DNA from: Candidatus Gastranaerophilales bacterium
GTDB lineage: Bacteria; Cyanobacteriota; Vampirovibrionia; Gastranaerophilales; Gastranaerophilaceae
DNA length: 64,000 nucleotides
Assembly (NCBI GenBank): GCA_944323735.1
Contig: CALUTO010000008.1
Coordinates: forward strand, 20,215-84,214
Direction of reading: 5' to 3'
Shown: piece after piece, positions 18,323 to 27,347 of the stretch
How the letters are laid out: each line of letters opens with the position of its first letter
How positions within the stretch are numbered: position 1 is the stretch's first letter
Notes under the pieces: generated by a model
Seen by the model: the letters and a program-made list of their open reading frames with translations, nothing else
Told to the model about the DNA's origin: nothing
Databases searched by the model: none
Made by a program: the position numbers and the translations under genes

Positions 18323-19296
18323 TTTACACTCACCCTCGGATCGACCGTTTTAAGTAAAATATCGGCAATCAAATTGCCCAGAATAAGCATTATAGTACCC
18401 ATCATCAAAGATGCCATAACAAGATTTATGTCTGATTTCATAACTGCTTCAAGTATTAATCGCCCGAGCCCCGGATACTGAAAAACATACTCGGTGAGTG
18501 CTGCACCGCTCAACAAAGATGCAAACTCAAAACCCAGAAGTGTCACCATAGGATTTATCGCATTTCTCAATGCATGTTTATAAACAACTTTGTTTTCACT
18601 CAACCCTTTTGCACGTGCAAATTTTACATAATCAGACCCCAGAACATCAAGCAGATTTCCCCTCATCTGCCTTTGCAAACCTGACAAAGAAAGTGTAAAA
18701 AGAACAGTCACCGGAAGCACAAGATGATGCATCACATCAAGCACTTTATGAAGCGGAGAATACGTCGAAAAATCATAGCAGGTTAAACCGCCTGTCGGAA
18801 ACCAGCCTGTTTTTACAGCAAATATCAAAAGTAAAAGCGCAAAGAAAAAAGACGGAACAGCCATACCTATACTGGTTAAAATAGTCATCATTCTGTCTAC
18901 CGGCTTCTTCCAGTTCAGTGCTGCATAAATCCCGAGAGGTATACCGACAAGCCACGTCAAAAGTATCACCACACCCGTTAAAAGAAGCGTGTTGGGAATA
19001 CGTTCCATAAGTTTGTCGCTGACTTTTTCGCCTGTCACACTAACACCCAGATCCCCTTTTAAAAAACTTTTAAGCCATAAGCCGTATTGAATTATTAACG
19101 GTTTATCAAGCCCGAGTCGTTTTTCTTCCGCTTTCAAAGTTTCCTGAGAAATTGAAGGGTTTATACGAAGCTCCGCCAGAGGGTCAACAGGACTGAGCCT
19201 TATTATAAAAAAGCTTATTACAGACACAAGAAACAAAAGCGGTATTGCCTGTACAAGTCTTTTTACTATGTAAATAAATAACTGTGTATTAAACAT
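18319..19296 (-). CDS. Peptide-type ABC transporter permease, OppB/DppB family
   Basis: 325 residues with six predicted helices. The family N-terminal pattern IVKRLVQAIPLLFLVSVISF is followed by LGLDKPLIIQYGLWLKSFLKGDLG. The EAA loop is near YVKFARAKGLSENKVVYKHA, and the C-terminus has the conserved VDPRVS. It is the first gene of the permease pair. A TATAAT sequence abuts the ATG, but the region is so AT-rich that this may be chance. The rest of the transporter must be encoded elsewhere in the genome. Confidence 0.9.
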   Translation of the reverse strand: MFNTQLFIYIVKRLVQAIPLLFLVSVISFFIIRLSPVDPLAELRINPSISQETLKAEEKRLGLDKPLIIQYGLWLKSFLKGDLGVSVTGEKVSDKLMERIPNTLLLTGVVILLTWLVGIPLGIYAALNWKKPVDRMMTILTSIGMAVPSFFFALLLLIFAVKTGWFPTGGLTCYDFSTYSPLHKVLDVMHHLVLPVTVLFTLSLSGLQRQMRGNLLDVLGSDYVKFARAKGLSENKVVYKHALRNAINPMVTLLGFEFASLLSGAALTEYVFQYPGLGRLILEAVMKSDINLVMASLMMGTIMLILGNLIADILLKTVDPRVSVN

Positions 19297-19645
19297 ATTA
19301 TAATTTTATAAAATAGTTTGAGTTTTGCAATTAGTTTGTTGTATTAAATTTGTAACGTTGTTAAGTATTGTAAATACAAATTTTTTAAAGTGCAATTTTG
19401 ATTAATCATTAGTTTCTGCTTTCATTTTTTTATAAATTTATAAAAACTTCTTTTTATTTTATAAAAATTCTCTTTATTTTTTTTGAAATTTTATGCATTA
19501 TAAAAATTTTAAATTTTAGCCAAATTCCTTGTAAATTGCAATTCTTCATAATCGGGTGTAATAATTATGAACAGTGCAGCGATTAAAAAAATAAAATTCT
19601 GCATTAAAATACACAAGACTGATAACATTAATAAAGGAAAAACAA
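19297..19645 (+). other. Intergenic region between divergent transcription units
   Basis: About 350 bp of very AT-rich sequence between the permease operon and the ThDP decarboxylase gene. It contains several near-repeats of TTTATAAA and TATAAAAATTC, but no open frame, convincing hairpin or terminator. Both divergent promoters must lie here. I could not pick out a reliable -35/-10 pair. An AAAGGA ribosome site for the downstream gene lies near 19635. Confidence 0.4.
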
Positions 19646-21313
19646 ATGTGCAAAATTACTGTTTCTGATTACCTGATTCAAGAACTTTCCAAACTTGGAA
19701 TAAAAGATTTTTTCGGACTTCCCGGTGATTACAACTTTAATATACTGGGTTCAATTGAAAACAATCCGGATACAAACTGGATTGGCTGCACAAATGAACT
19801 CAATGCAGGATATGCAGCCGATGGATACGCACGTATAAACGGATACGGCGCACTTGTTACAACATTCGGGGTGGGAGAACTGAGTGCAATGAATGCAATT
19901 GCCGGAAGTTTCGCAGAAAACATTCCGGTTTTCAAAATAGTCGGAGTGCCTGCCACAAAATATATAGAACAAAATACATTGCTTCATCATAATTTCAGCA
20001 ATCCGGATTACTTTGCATTTCAAAGAGCTTATGCAAATGTAGTTGAAGCAACAGCTTTTCTGGACTGCAAAAATGCAAAAAAAGAAATAGACAGATTGCT
20101 GCAAATTTTTGTCAGGGAAAAAAAACCGGTTTACATAGCTATACCTGTTGATATTTGCAAAATGGAAATAGAAAACAATCCTGAACTAGAACAACCCGTC
20201 AGCAATCAAAAAAATCTGACAAAAGCTGCAGAACATGCTCTAAACCTGATAAAAACCTCCGATTTCCCCGTTATTCTCGCCGATGTATTAGCAAAAAGAT
20301 TCAATGCAACAGATGAAATGAAAAAATTTGCTGATACATCGGGACTTCCCCTGTGTACAATGCTTATGGGTAAAAGCTTAATTGATGAAGACAATGAAAT
20401 GTACCTTGGGACATATCTCGGCTCCTATGACAATTTGTATGCCTACAAATATGTAAACAACTCTGACTGTGTAATTTCAATAGGCACAATAATCAGCGAC
20501 CTGAACACATTCAGTTTTGACATAAAATTTGACCCGTCACAATATATAAATATTCAAGGCACTTATACAATAATTGAAAATAAAAAATATGAAAATGTCC
20601 TGATGAAAGATATTTTAGCAGTTCTGTGCGAAAAAATTGAAAAAAGGGATATTGTTATCGAAACTGAAAAAAGAGGATTTGAAAAAACAAACCAGGCTGA
20701 TAACTCAAAACTGACAGCTGATTATATCTATCCGAGATTACAGGAATTTTTCAAGCCCGGAGACATAATTTTTTCAGAAACGGGATTGACAAAATTCGGT
20801 ATAGCACCAATGAACTTACCCAAAGACTGTATCCTGAACAATCAGGTGCTCTGGGGTTCAATTGGCTGGGCAACTCCGGCAGCGTTCGGTGCGGCTGTTG
20901 CAGATAAAACCAGACGTGTGGTACTCCTGACAGGAGAAGGTGCACACCAGCTGACCGCACAGGAGGTGAGCACAATAATGAGACACAATTTGAAAATGGT
21001 AATCATTGTTTTGAACAATTCCGGTTACACAATCGAACGCATTCTTTCCGATAATCCCATGGATAAATATAATGACATTGCAAAATGGAACTATTCAAAG
21101 CTCCCGTCCGTATTCGAAGGAGATTGTTGGAGTGCCAGTGTTCGTACAGAAGCTGAGCTCGATGAAATATTAAAACAGACTGAAATTGAGCAAAAAGACA
21201 GATTGTGTTATATTGAACTTTTTACGGAAATGATGGACGTGCCGTATTTAACAAAACGTGTTGTCAAAAAATTGAGAGATAAAAGCGGAACGTCAGTTTG
21301 TCAGGTAAGATAG
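19646..21313 (+). CDS. Thiamine-diphosphate-dependent 2-oxoacid decarboxylase (pyruvate/indolepyruvate type)
   Basis: Non-oxidatively decarboxylates a 2-oxoacid to an aldehyde. The catalytic Glu lies in CTNELNAGYAADGYAR near residue 49. The paired histidines diagnostic of pyruvate/indolepyruvate decarboxylases appear in TLLHHNF near 112. The ThDP-Mg motif runs from GEGAHQLTAQEV to VLNNSGYTIE (about 430-460). The 555-residue length is normal. Whether it acts on pyruvate, indolepyruvate or branched oxoacids cannot be told. Serine dehydratase genes start 4 bp downstream, so pyruvate from serine is an attractive substrate (acetaldehyde, then ethanol), but that is inference. Confidence 0.88.
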   Translation: MCKITVSDYLIQELSKLGIKDFFGLPGDYNFNILGSIENNPDTNWIGCTNELNAGYAADGYARINGYGALVTTFGVGELSAMNAIAGSFAENIPVFKIVGVPATKYIEQNTLLHHNFSNPDYFAFQRAYANVVEATAFLDCKNAKKEIDRLLQIFVREKKPVYIAIPVDICKMEIENNPELEQPVSNQKNLTKAAEHALNLIKTSDFPVILADVLAKRFNATDEMKKFADTSGLPLCTMLMGKSLIDEDNEMYLGTYLGSYDNLYAYKYVNNSDCVISIGTIISDLNTFSFDIKFDPSQYINIQGTYTIIENKKYENVLMKDILAVLCEKIEKRDIVIETEKRGFEKTNQADNSKLTADYIYPRLQEFFKPGDIIFSETGLTKFGIAPMNLPKDCILNNQVLWGSIGWATPAAFGAAVADKTRRVVLLTGEGAHQLTAQEVSTIMRHNLKMVIIVLNNSGYTIERILSDNPMDKYNDIAKWNYSKLPSVFEGDCWSASVRTEAELDEILKQTEIEQKDRLCYIELFTEMMDVPYLTKRVVKKLRDKSGTSVCQVR

Positions 21314-21317
21314 TTAT

Positions 21318-21995
21318 ATGGAAAAAACGAAAACTTTATTTGATGTAATAGGACCGGTGATAATAGGTCCATCCAGTTCTCATACAGCCGGAGCCGTAAG
21401 AATAGGTCTGCTTTCAGGTAAAATATTCGGAGAAAAACCGGATAATGTAAAATTCAAACTGTATAATTCTTTTGCCAAAACAGGAAAAGGTCATGGCACG
21501 GATAAAGGGCTTCTCGGCGGCGTGCTCGGATTTGATGTTGACAATGAAAACATTAAAAACGCCTTTGAAATTGCCGGACAAAGGGGTATAAAATACGAAT
21601 ATGAATATCTGGAAGATTTGTCCAGACATCCTAATTCCGTTGATGTAATTTTTAATAACGGAAAAATGGAGATTTCAGGTGATTCAGTAGGCGCAGGAGA
21701 AGTCTGTATTAACAGAATTAATGGCTACAACTTTAATATTAACGGTGATTATGAAACATTGATATTGATTTACAAAGATAAACCCGGCATGGTTTACAGA
21801 GTAACAGCACTAATACAAGGGCAGGATGTTAATATTGCCTCAATGCATTGCGACAGGCATGACAAAGGGAAAGAAGCGTCAATGGGGATATGTCTTGACT
21901 CTCCGTTGCCTGAATATATATTAAGAAAACTGCATGAAATAGACGAAATATACTTGATAAGGAATATAGAAGCATTTAAACAATGGCAAAATTAG
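21318..21995 (+). CDS. sdaAB: L-serine dehydratase, iron-sulfur-dependent, beta subunit
   Basis: 225 residues. The signature DVIGPVIIGPSSSHTAGAVR is at residues 9-28, with the conserved GHGTDKGLLGG near 58. A C-terminal ACT domain begins at LILIYKDKPGMVYRV. Together with the alpha subunit it forms the oxygen-sensitive 4Fe-4S enzyme that converts L-serine to pyruvate and ammonia. It overlaps the alpha-subunit gene by 13 bp. The two-gene form is the one typical of Firmicutes and other anaerobes. Confidence 0.94.
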   Translation: MEKTKTLFDVIGPVIIGPSSSHTAGAVRIGLLSGKIFGEKPDNVKFKLYNSFAKTGKGHGTDKGLLGGVLGFDVDNENIKNAFEIAGQRGIKYEYEYLEDLSRHPNSVDVIFNNGKMEISGDSVGAGEVCINRINGYNFNINGDYETLILIYKDKPGMVYRVTALIQGQDVNIASMHCDRHDKGKEASMGICLDSPLPEYILRKLHEIDEIYLIRNIEAFKQWQN

Positions 21996-22882
21996 AAACA
22001 TTTGAAGATTTATTAGAACTGTCTTCAGTTAAAAATAAAAGAATATATGAAATTTGTCAGGAATACGAAGCTGAGAGATTCGAAACATCTGTCGAAAATA
22101 TAAGAAAACAGGTTAAATACAATCTCGAAGCAATGAAACATGCAATAGACGAAGGGCTAAAATCTTCTGAAAAATCTGTCAGCGGACTATGCGGCAATGA
22201 TTGTGCAAAACTTCTAGAAAGATATAAAAACGGAAAATCATTTTTTTCTGAGACATATCAAAATGTTTTGTTATATGCACTGGCAACAATTGAGCAAAAT
22301 CTAAGAATGGGGAAAATAGTTGCTTGTCCTACAGCGGGATCCTGCGGAATTGTTCCGGCTGTTATTAAATCAATGACAGAAGCTATTAGTGCGGATATGG
22401 AAACAGAAATTAATGCTCTTTTAACTGCAGGAATAATCGGTGAAATTATATCAAATAAACTTGCGCTTGCAGGTGCCGTTATGGGATGTCAGAGTGAATG
22501 CGGCGTTGCTTCAGCCATGGCAGCCGGTGCTATGGTCGAAATATACAACGGTACATCAAATCAAATACTCAATGCAGCTGCTCTTACGCTTAAAAATATA
22601 ATGGGGCTTGTGTGTGATCCAGTTGCAGGACTGGTTGAAGTCCCGTGTGTAAAAAGAAATGCTTTTCTGGCTATTTATGCTGTAACCGCTGCAGAAATGG
22701 CAATGGCAGGTATAGAATCAGTTATTCCTATAGATGAAGTGGTGGACGCAATGAAGCAGGTGGGTGAATTAATGAATCCAAGTCTGAAAGAAAGTTCGGA
22801 AGGAGGACTTGCAACAACAAAAACAGGATTGCGAATAACACAGGAACTTTCTGAAAAATGGAAAAATACTGATTGTGTTTAA
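21983..22882 (+). CDS. sdaAA: L-serine dehydratase, iron-sulfur-dependent, alpha subunit
   Basis: 299 residues carrying the catalytic 4Fe-4S cluster. The motif VACPTAGSCGIVPAVI near residue 112 and later cysteines in GCQSECGVASAMAAGA and GLVCDPVAGLVEVPC fit the conserved cluster ligands and substrate loop. The C-terminal GGLATTKTGLRI is also typical. Its start lies within the end of sdaAB, which favours translational coupling and equal subunit amounts. The gene ends 65 bp before cysS, with no obvious terminator between them. Confidence 0.94.
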   Translation: MAKLETFEDLLELSSVKNKRIYEICQEYEAERFETSVENIRKQVKYNLEAMKHAIDEGLKSSEKSVSGLCGNDCAKLLERYKNGKSFFSETYQNVLLYALATIEQNLRMGKIVACPTAGSCGIVPAVIKSMTEAISADMETEINALLTAGIIGEIISNKLALAGAVMGCQSECGVASAMAAGAMVEIYNGTSNQILNAAALTLKNIMGLVCDPVAGLVEVPCVKRNAFLAIYAVTAAEMAMAGIESVIPIDEVVDAMKQVGELMNPSLKESSEGGLATTKTGLRITQELSEKWKNTDCV

Positions 22883-22947
22883 TAGTATAACAGGGCTTTA
22901 AAGAACTTGTTTTTTGTTGTAATATATTTTCAACAGAGGATTTTTAT

Positions 22948-24387
22948 ATGTTGAAATTATTTAATACTTATTCAGACAAAATTGAAGAATTTACCCCCCT
23001 AAACGGCAATAAAGTCAATATGTATGTCTGCGGACCGACTGTATATGACCACCCGCACTTAGGACATGCCAGATGTTATATCACATGGGATGTTGTATAC
23101 AGATATTTAAAATTTTTGGGATACGACGTAAAATACTGCCGTAATGTTACAGACGTTGACGACAAAATCCTCGCACGCTCCGAAAAAGAAGGTATAACGC
23201 CTGATGAAGTTGCAAAAAAATACTATGATATTTTTTCTGAATCAATGAAAAAACTGAACAACCTCAAACCGGATATAGAACCTTTTGCAACAAAAAACCT
23301 CGGAGAAATGATAGCTATCGTAAAAAAACTGATAGAAAAAGGATTTGCTTACGAGGTTGACGGCGATGTATATTTTAGAGTAAAAAAATTCCCGAAATAC
23401 GGCGCACTGAGCAAGCAGCCTATAGACGACCTTGTAGCTGGTGCACGTGTTGAAGCATCAACAAAGAAAGAGGATGTGCTCGACTTTGCACTATGGAAAA
23501 AAGACGAAAAACACGGCTACAAAAGCCCGTGGGGAACAGGAAGACCCGGATGGCACATTGAATGCTCAGCCATGGCAAGAAAACATCTTGCACCTGAAAT
23601 TGATATCCATGCCGGCGGTGCTGATTTAATATTCCCGCACCACGAAAATGAAATTGCACAGTCTGAATGTGCAAACGGATGTCAATTCGTAAAATACTGG
23701 CTGCACAATGGTTTTGTCACAATTAACAAAGAAAAAATGTCAAAATCTTTAGGCAATTTCAAAACCATAGACAGCATTTTAGAAAACTACGACGCAAATA
23801 CAATCAGATTTTTTATATTAACAAATCACTACAGAATGCCTGTTGAATTTAATGACGAAGCACTGGAAGCTGCTTCTGCAGGTGTAAAAAGGCTAAAAAA
23901 TGCGGCAAATAATCTTCTCAACTACACAGGAAAAGAAAATCTTAAAGAAGATATTCAATGTGAAGAAATAGAACAGTTTAAAGCGGCAATGAATGATGAT
24001 TTCAACACCTCAAAAGCCCTTGCTGTTCTGTTTGATATCGCAACAAAAGGAAACAAAGCAAAAGACGCGAATGACAAAGAAAATGCAGAAAAATATATTT
24101 CTGCATTAATGAAACTTGCACGGGTGCTCGGATTTGATTTTGAAAAAGTTGAACTCGATGAAAACCAGCTTAAAGAAAAATTAGACCTTATTGTGAACGA
24201 ATTTGATTTCATTACCGACAAAAACGCTCCTGCTCTTGATATTATGCAGAAAATAATTGAAGAAAGAAACAAAGCAAGAGCAGAAAAAAACTGGACTGTT
24301 GCAGATAAGATAAGAAATGAACTGGATAAAATAAATATTGTGTTAAAAGATACTAAAAACGGTACCACTGAATGGGAGGTAAAATAG
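22948..24387 (+). CDS. cysS: Cysteinyl-tRNA synthetase
   Basis: Class I synthetase charging tRNA-Cys, 479 residues. The first zinc cysteine is in YVCGPTVYD near 28, the HIGH motif is HLGHAR near 37, WHIECSAMA near 205 supplies another zinc ligand and KMSKSLGN near 265 is the second signature. Length is normal. The ATG follows an AGAGGA ribosome site at 22935-22940. Only 65 bp separate it from sdaAA, too short for a T-box leader. coaE begins 4 bp after the stop. Confidence 0.96.
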   Translation: MLKLFNTYSDKIEEFTPLNGNKVNMYVCGPTVYDHPHLGHARCYITWDVVYRYLKFLGYDVKYCRNVTDVDDKILARSEKEGITPDEVAKKYYDIFSESMKKLNNLKPDIEPFATKNLGEMIAIVKKLIEKGFAYEVDGDVYFRVKKFPKYGALSKQPIDDLVAGARVEASTKKEDVLDFALWKKDEKHGYKSPWGTGRPGWHIECSAMARKHLAPEIDIHAGGADLIFPHHENEIAQSECANGCQFVKYWLHNGFVTINKEKMSKSLGNFKTIDSILENYDANTIRFFILTNHYRMPVEFNDEALEAASAGVKRLKNAANNLLNYTGKENLKEDIQCEEIEQFKAAMNDDFNTSKALAVLFDIATKGNKAKDANDKENAEKYISALMKLARVLGFDFEKVELDENQLKEKLDLIVNEFDFITDKNAPALDIMQKIIEERNKARAEKNWTVADKIRNELDKINIVLKDTKNGTTEWEVK

Positions 24388-24391
24388 TATT

Positions 24392-24982
24392 ATGTTAAGA
24401 ATAGGTCTCACGGGTAATATTGCATCAGGAAAATCAATAGTTGAAAGTTATTTTGAAAAAAAAGGCATACCGGTCATCAATGCTGATGACGTCTGCCATG
24501 AACTGATTGACAAAGATGAAAATGTAATTTCCCAAATAGAAAAAATATTTAAAGACGAAGATATATACAGAGAAAACGGCACATTGTCCAGATTTAAAAT
24601 CGGACAGATAGTTTTTTCAAACCCTGAAAAACTTGAAGAACTGGAACATATTCTTCATCCTCCGATTGAACAAAAAATTAAAGACTTTTTTGAACAAAAT
24701 CAGGATAAAGAGATAGTCGTAGCCTCCGTTCCTCTTTTGTTTGAGACAGGTATGCAGAATATGTTTGATACAACAGTTCTTGTTTGCGCAGACAAAAAAA
24801 TCCGTCTCCAGCGTTTGATGAACAGAAACGGATACAGCCTTGAACATGCAATGAACCGCATAAATTCGCAGGTCTCGCAGGAAGAAAAAAGATATATGTC
24901 AGACTATATTATTGAAAACAATAATGACCTTATTGAACTGGAACGACAGATTAACAAAATAATCGAAAGACTGGGTGCATGA
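24392..24982 (+). CDS. coaE: Dephospho-CoA kinase
   Basis: Last step of coenzyme A synthesis: phosphorylates the 3'-hydroxyl of dephospho-CoA. The P-loop is GLTGNIASGKS at residues 5-15. NADDVCHEL near 31 and the conserved VPLLFETGM near 112 place it clearly in the family. The 196-residue length is normal. The ATG follows cysS by 4 bp. Its stop overlaps the next start by 4 bp (ATGA), so the gene is in the middle of an operon that runs into membrane protein genes. Confidence 0.94.
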   Translation: MLRIGLTGNIASGKSIVESYFEKKGIPVINADDVCHELIDKDENVISQIEKIFKDEDIYRENGTLSRFKIGQIVFSNPEKLEELEHILHPPIEQKIKDFFEQNQDKEIVVASVPLLFETGMQNMFDTTVLVCADKKIRLQRLMNRNGYSLEHAMNRINSQVSQEEKRYMSDYIIENNNDLIELERQINKIIERLGA

Positions 24983-25395
24983 AAATACAGGATAAAGCAA
25001 TCACAAAAATTGTTTTGTTCCTTGCTTTTCTGCTGTCCGTAAAATACGTACCTTTGTTTATACAGGTTCCGTTTACGCTGGCGTTTGTTCCATACCGGGA
25101 AATCAACTCTTTTAATGTCAGAGTACAACCTGTTTTGAAAAATAATGATTTATTTAAAAACCGTACTTATGTAGGGTTTTATACAGACGTTGAAGAACAA
25201 AAGGTGTTCGATTTAGAGCGTTCTGTTGATGATTTTTATACATTACAGTACGCAATAGCTCCGTCTGTTCTTGTTAACGACACAGATGAAAAATATGTAA
25301 TCGGTGTATTTAATAAAAACCTAATTAAAAAAAATAACTTAAAAATGATAAAACAATTTGATAAACGCACATATCTTTTTGAAAGGATGGAATAA
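24979..25395 (+). CDS. Small membrane-anchored protein, unknown
   Basis: 138 residues. One hydrophobic segment (about 9-30) is followed by a soluble domain of mixed composition. No family was recognised. It overlaps coaE at its start by 4 bp and the next gene, a polytopic membrane protein, at its stop by one base (TAATG). It may work with that protein at the membrane. The tight coupling between the two genes is the only evidence for this. Confidence 0.6.
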   Translation: MKIQDKAITKIVLFLAFLLSVKYVPLFIQVPFTLAFVPYREINSFNVRVQPVLKNNDLFKNRTYVGFYTDVEEQKVFDLERSVDDFYTLQYAIAPSVLVNDTDEKYVIGVFNKNLIKKNNLKMIKQFDKRTYLFERME

Positions 25396-26696
25396 TGTTT
25401 TCCGGATTTCTATATTCAATATTTATTGCACTAATTATAGGTTTTGCTAATCCGGAAAAGCCTTTCAGATTATTATTTTCCATTCCTCTCGGGTTTGGAT
25501 TATGCTCTGTATTTTATTTTTTATTTTTGCTTACCGGAATACAAAATATTCTTGTGTACAAAATTTTCGAATTTATCATTGCAGTAGTTGCTTCATTTTT
25601 TATTTTTACAAAGATAATACCACCTGAAATAAAAATAAAAAAAATATCGCTGTCACTTGCATTTGCGAATTTGACAGGGCTTCTTATTTTTCTGAAATAT
25701 TATATAAACAACTCGCTCGGAAGCTGGGATGGTTTCAGAATATGGAATACAAAAGCCGAATTTATGTTCAGAGATATATCTCTGTGGAAAAATATGTTTT
25801 TACAACCTCATTTTCTTTCTCACAATGATTATCCGCTTTTTTTGCCTTCATCAACAGCAAGAATATGGCAGTATACAGGAAATGATAATTCGGTTTTTAA
25901 TATAACCCTTGCCATAATTTTCACTTTTAGTACTGTTTATATACTCTATTTTGCTATCAAACATTTTCAAAACAAAAAAATTGCGCAACTTTTCGCAACC
26001 GTTCTTATGCTTACACCTGTTTTTCTGGTAAACGGTGCCTCTCAGTGCGCTGATATTCCGCTTTCATTATTTATTCTTGCAAGTATAATTTCGCTATTTC
26101 TATATTTTGAAAAGAAGAATTCTCACTTTCTTATTTTGGGCACAGTCTTTGCAGGATTTTCTGCCTGGGTAAAAAACGAAGGTCTGATGTTCTTTTTAGT
26201 GTTTCTGCTGGTAACAGGTGTCTATTTTTTGTATAAAAAAAGTTATAAAAATTTATTTTATACAGCGGCTGCATCGCTTCCGTTTATTGCACTGATATTT
26301 CTCTTCAAATTATTGTGCAACAGCCCTAATGATTTAATAGCAGGCTTTTTTGCTTTTAAAACATATACTCATCTTTTTGATTTGCACAACTACCTGATGA
26401 TAATAAAATCACTTGTTTTAATGCTAATAGAACGATTCTGGCTTCTTTTTCTGTTGATTATTCCTCTGATAAAAGGTGTAAAATTATGTAAAAATAATAA
26501 AGAAGCTTTTTATCTGTCTTTAGTAATATTTATATTAATGTGCTTGGGTTATTTTATGACTTATATACTATCACCGCACGATTTGGACTGGCTTTTAACT
26601 TATTCACTTGACAGAATTATATTACACGTACTGCCTCTGTTTTTATTTTTGTATGCTCTGTGTTTAAAAATCGGTCAGGAAGATACAGAAAACTAA
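25395..26696 (+). CDS. Polytopic membrane protein, glycosyltransferase family 39-like
   Basis: 433 residues with about ten hydrophobic helices. The first large soluble loop contains SWDGFRIWNTKAEFMF and SHNDYPLFLPS (about 110-155). That resembles the loop of GT-C fold (PMT/ArnT-like) enzymes, which use lipid-linked sugars and place acidic residues there. The conserved WVKNEGLMFFL near 255 also occurs in such proteins. The family call rests on this pattern only. It probably acts at the periplasmic face, and the acceptor is unknown. The gene ends the cysS-coaE operon. Confidence 0.55.
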   Translation: MFSGFLYSIFIALIIGFANPEKPFRLLFSIPLGFGLCSVFYFLFLLTGIQNILVYKIFEFIIAVVASFFIFTKIIPPEIKIKKISLSLAFANLTGLLIFLKYYINNSLGSWDGFRIWNTKAEFMFRDISLWKNMFLQPHFLSHNDYPLFLPSSTARIWQYTGNDNSVFNITLAIIFTFSTVYILYFAIKHFQNKKIAQLFATVLMLTPVFLVNGASQCADIPLSLFILASIISLFLYFEKKNSHFLILGTVFAGFSAWVKNEGLMFFLVFLLVTGVYFLYKKSYKNLFYTAAASLPFIALIFLFKLLCNSPNDLIAGFFAFKTYTHLFDLHNYLMIIKSLVLMLIERFWLLFLLIIPLIKGVKLCKNNKEAFYLSLVIFILMCLGYFMTYILSPHDLDWLLTYSLDRIILHVLPLFLFLYALCLKIGQEDTEN

Positions 26697-26778
26697 TTAT
26701 TACTATTTTATGAATATGTGATAATATGTAATTACTCTAAAAATAAAATTAAAACAAAAAAAATAAAAAGGGAATAAA

Positions 26779-27300
26779 ATGAAAAACAGATTTTTGATAA
26801 TAGCACTGTCAGCTGTAATAGGCTTTACAGGATTAAATTTTATAGCAGAAAAAATCACAGCTGCACCTGCTGCAGTACAAACAAAAACTTCTGAAATAAA
26901 ACCGGAAACAAAATCGAACAACAGTGCGTCATACATTACAGTATGTCCGCTGGAGGTAGTTGCAAATCCGGATACATACCTCGGTAAAAATATAAAAATG
27001 AAAGCAACTTTTGACAAATTTGCAACACTCGGTCTTGATTACAAACCTGCGTTCAGAAGTTCACAGGATTACATCTCTTTTCTTATAAAAAGAGACGATG
27101 TAACAGATCACACTATACCGCTTTCTGAAATGAAAATTTTTATCAAAAGAACCGAAGCTGAAAAATTTATAGACCTTGAATCCGGAGATATTGTCGATAT
27201 TTACGGTAAAGTCTTTTCAACAGCACTGTCCGACCCCTGGATAGAAGTAAACAAACTCGTTGTTGTTCAGAAAAAAACACCTGCAAAGAAAAAAGTATAA
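26779..27300 (+). CDS. Exported protein, unknown
   Basis: 173 residues. A signal peptide or anchor spans roughly residues 4-27, ending near AEKITAAPA. A low-complexity linker rich in Thr, Lys and Ser follows. The remaining 115 residues look like a compact beta domain (VVANPDTYLGKNIKMKATF, DIVDIYGKVFSTALSDPWIEV), similar in pattern to small OB-fold or lipoprotein domains. No lipobox is seen. The C-terminus is Lys-rich. An AAAAGGGA ribosome site precedes the ATG. No family was recognised. Confidence 0.65.
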   Translation: MKNRFLIIALSAVIGFTGLNFIAEKITAAPAAVQTKTSEIKPETKSNNSASYITVCPLEVVANPDTYLGKNIKMKATFDKFATLGLDYKPAFRSSQDYISFLIKRDDVTDHTIPLSEMKIFIKRTEAEKFIDLESGDIVDIYGKVFSTALSDPWIEVNKLVVVQKKTPAKKKV

Positions 27301-27347
27301 ATTTTTCTGCTGGCTGACAGGCATTCTAAGTTGTGGAGTTTTAAAAG

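Noticed and set aside
22883..22947. T-box leader for cysS
   Set aside because: Only 65 bp separate the genes, and no T-box sequence is present.
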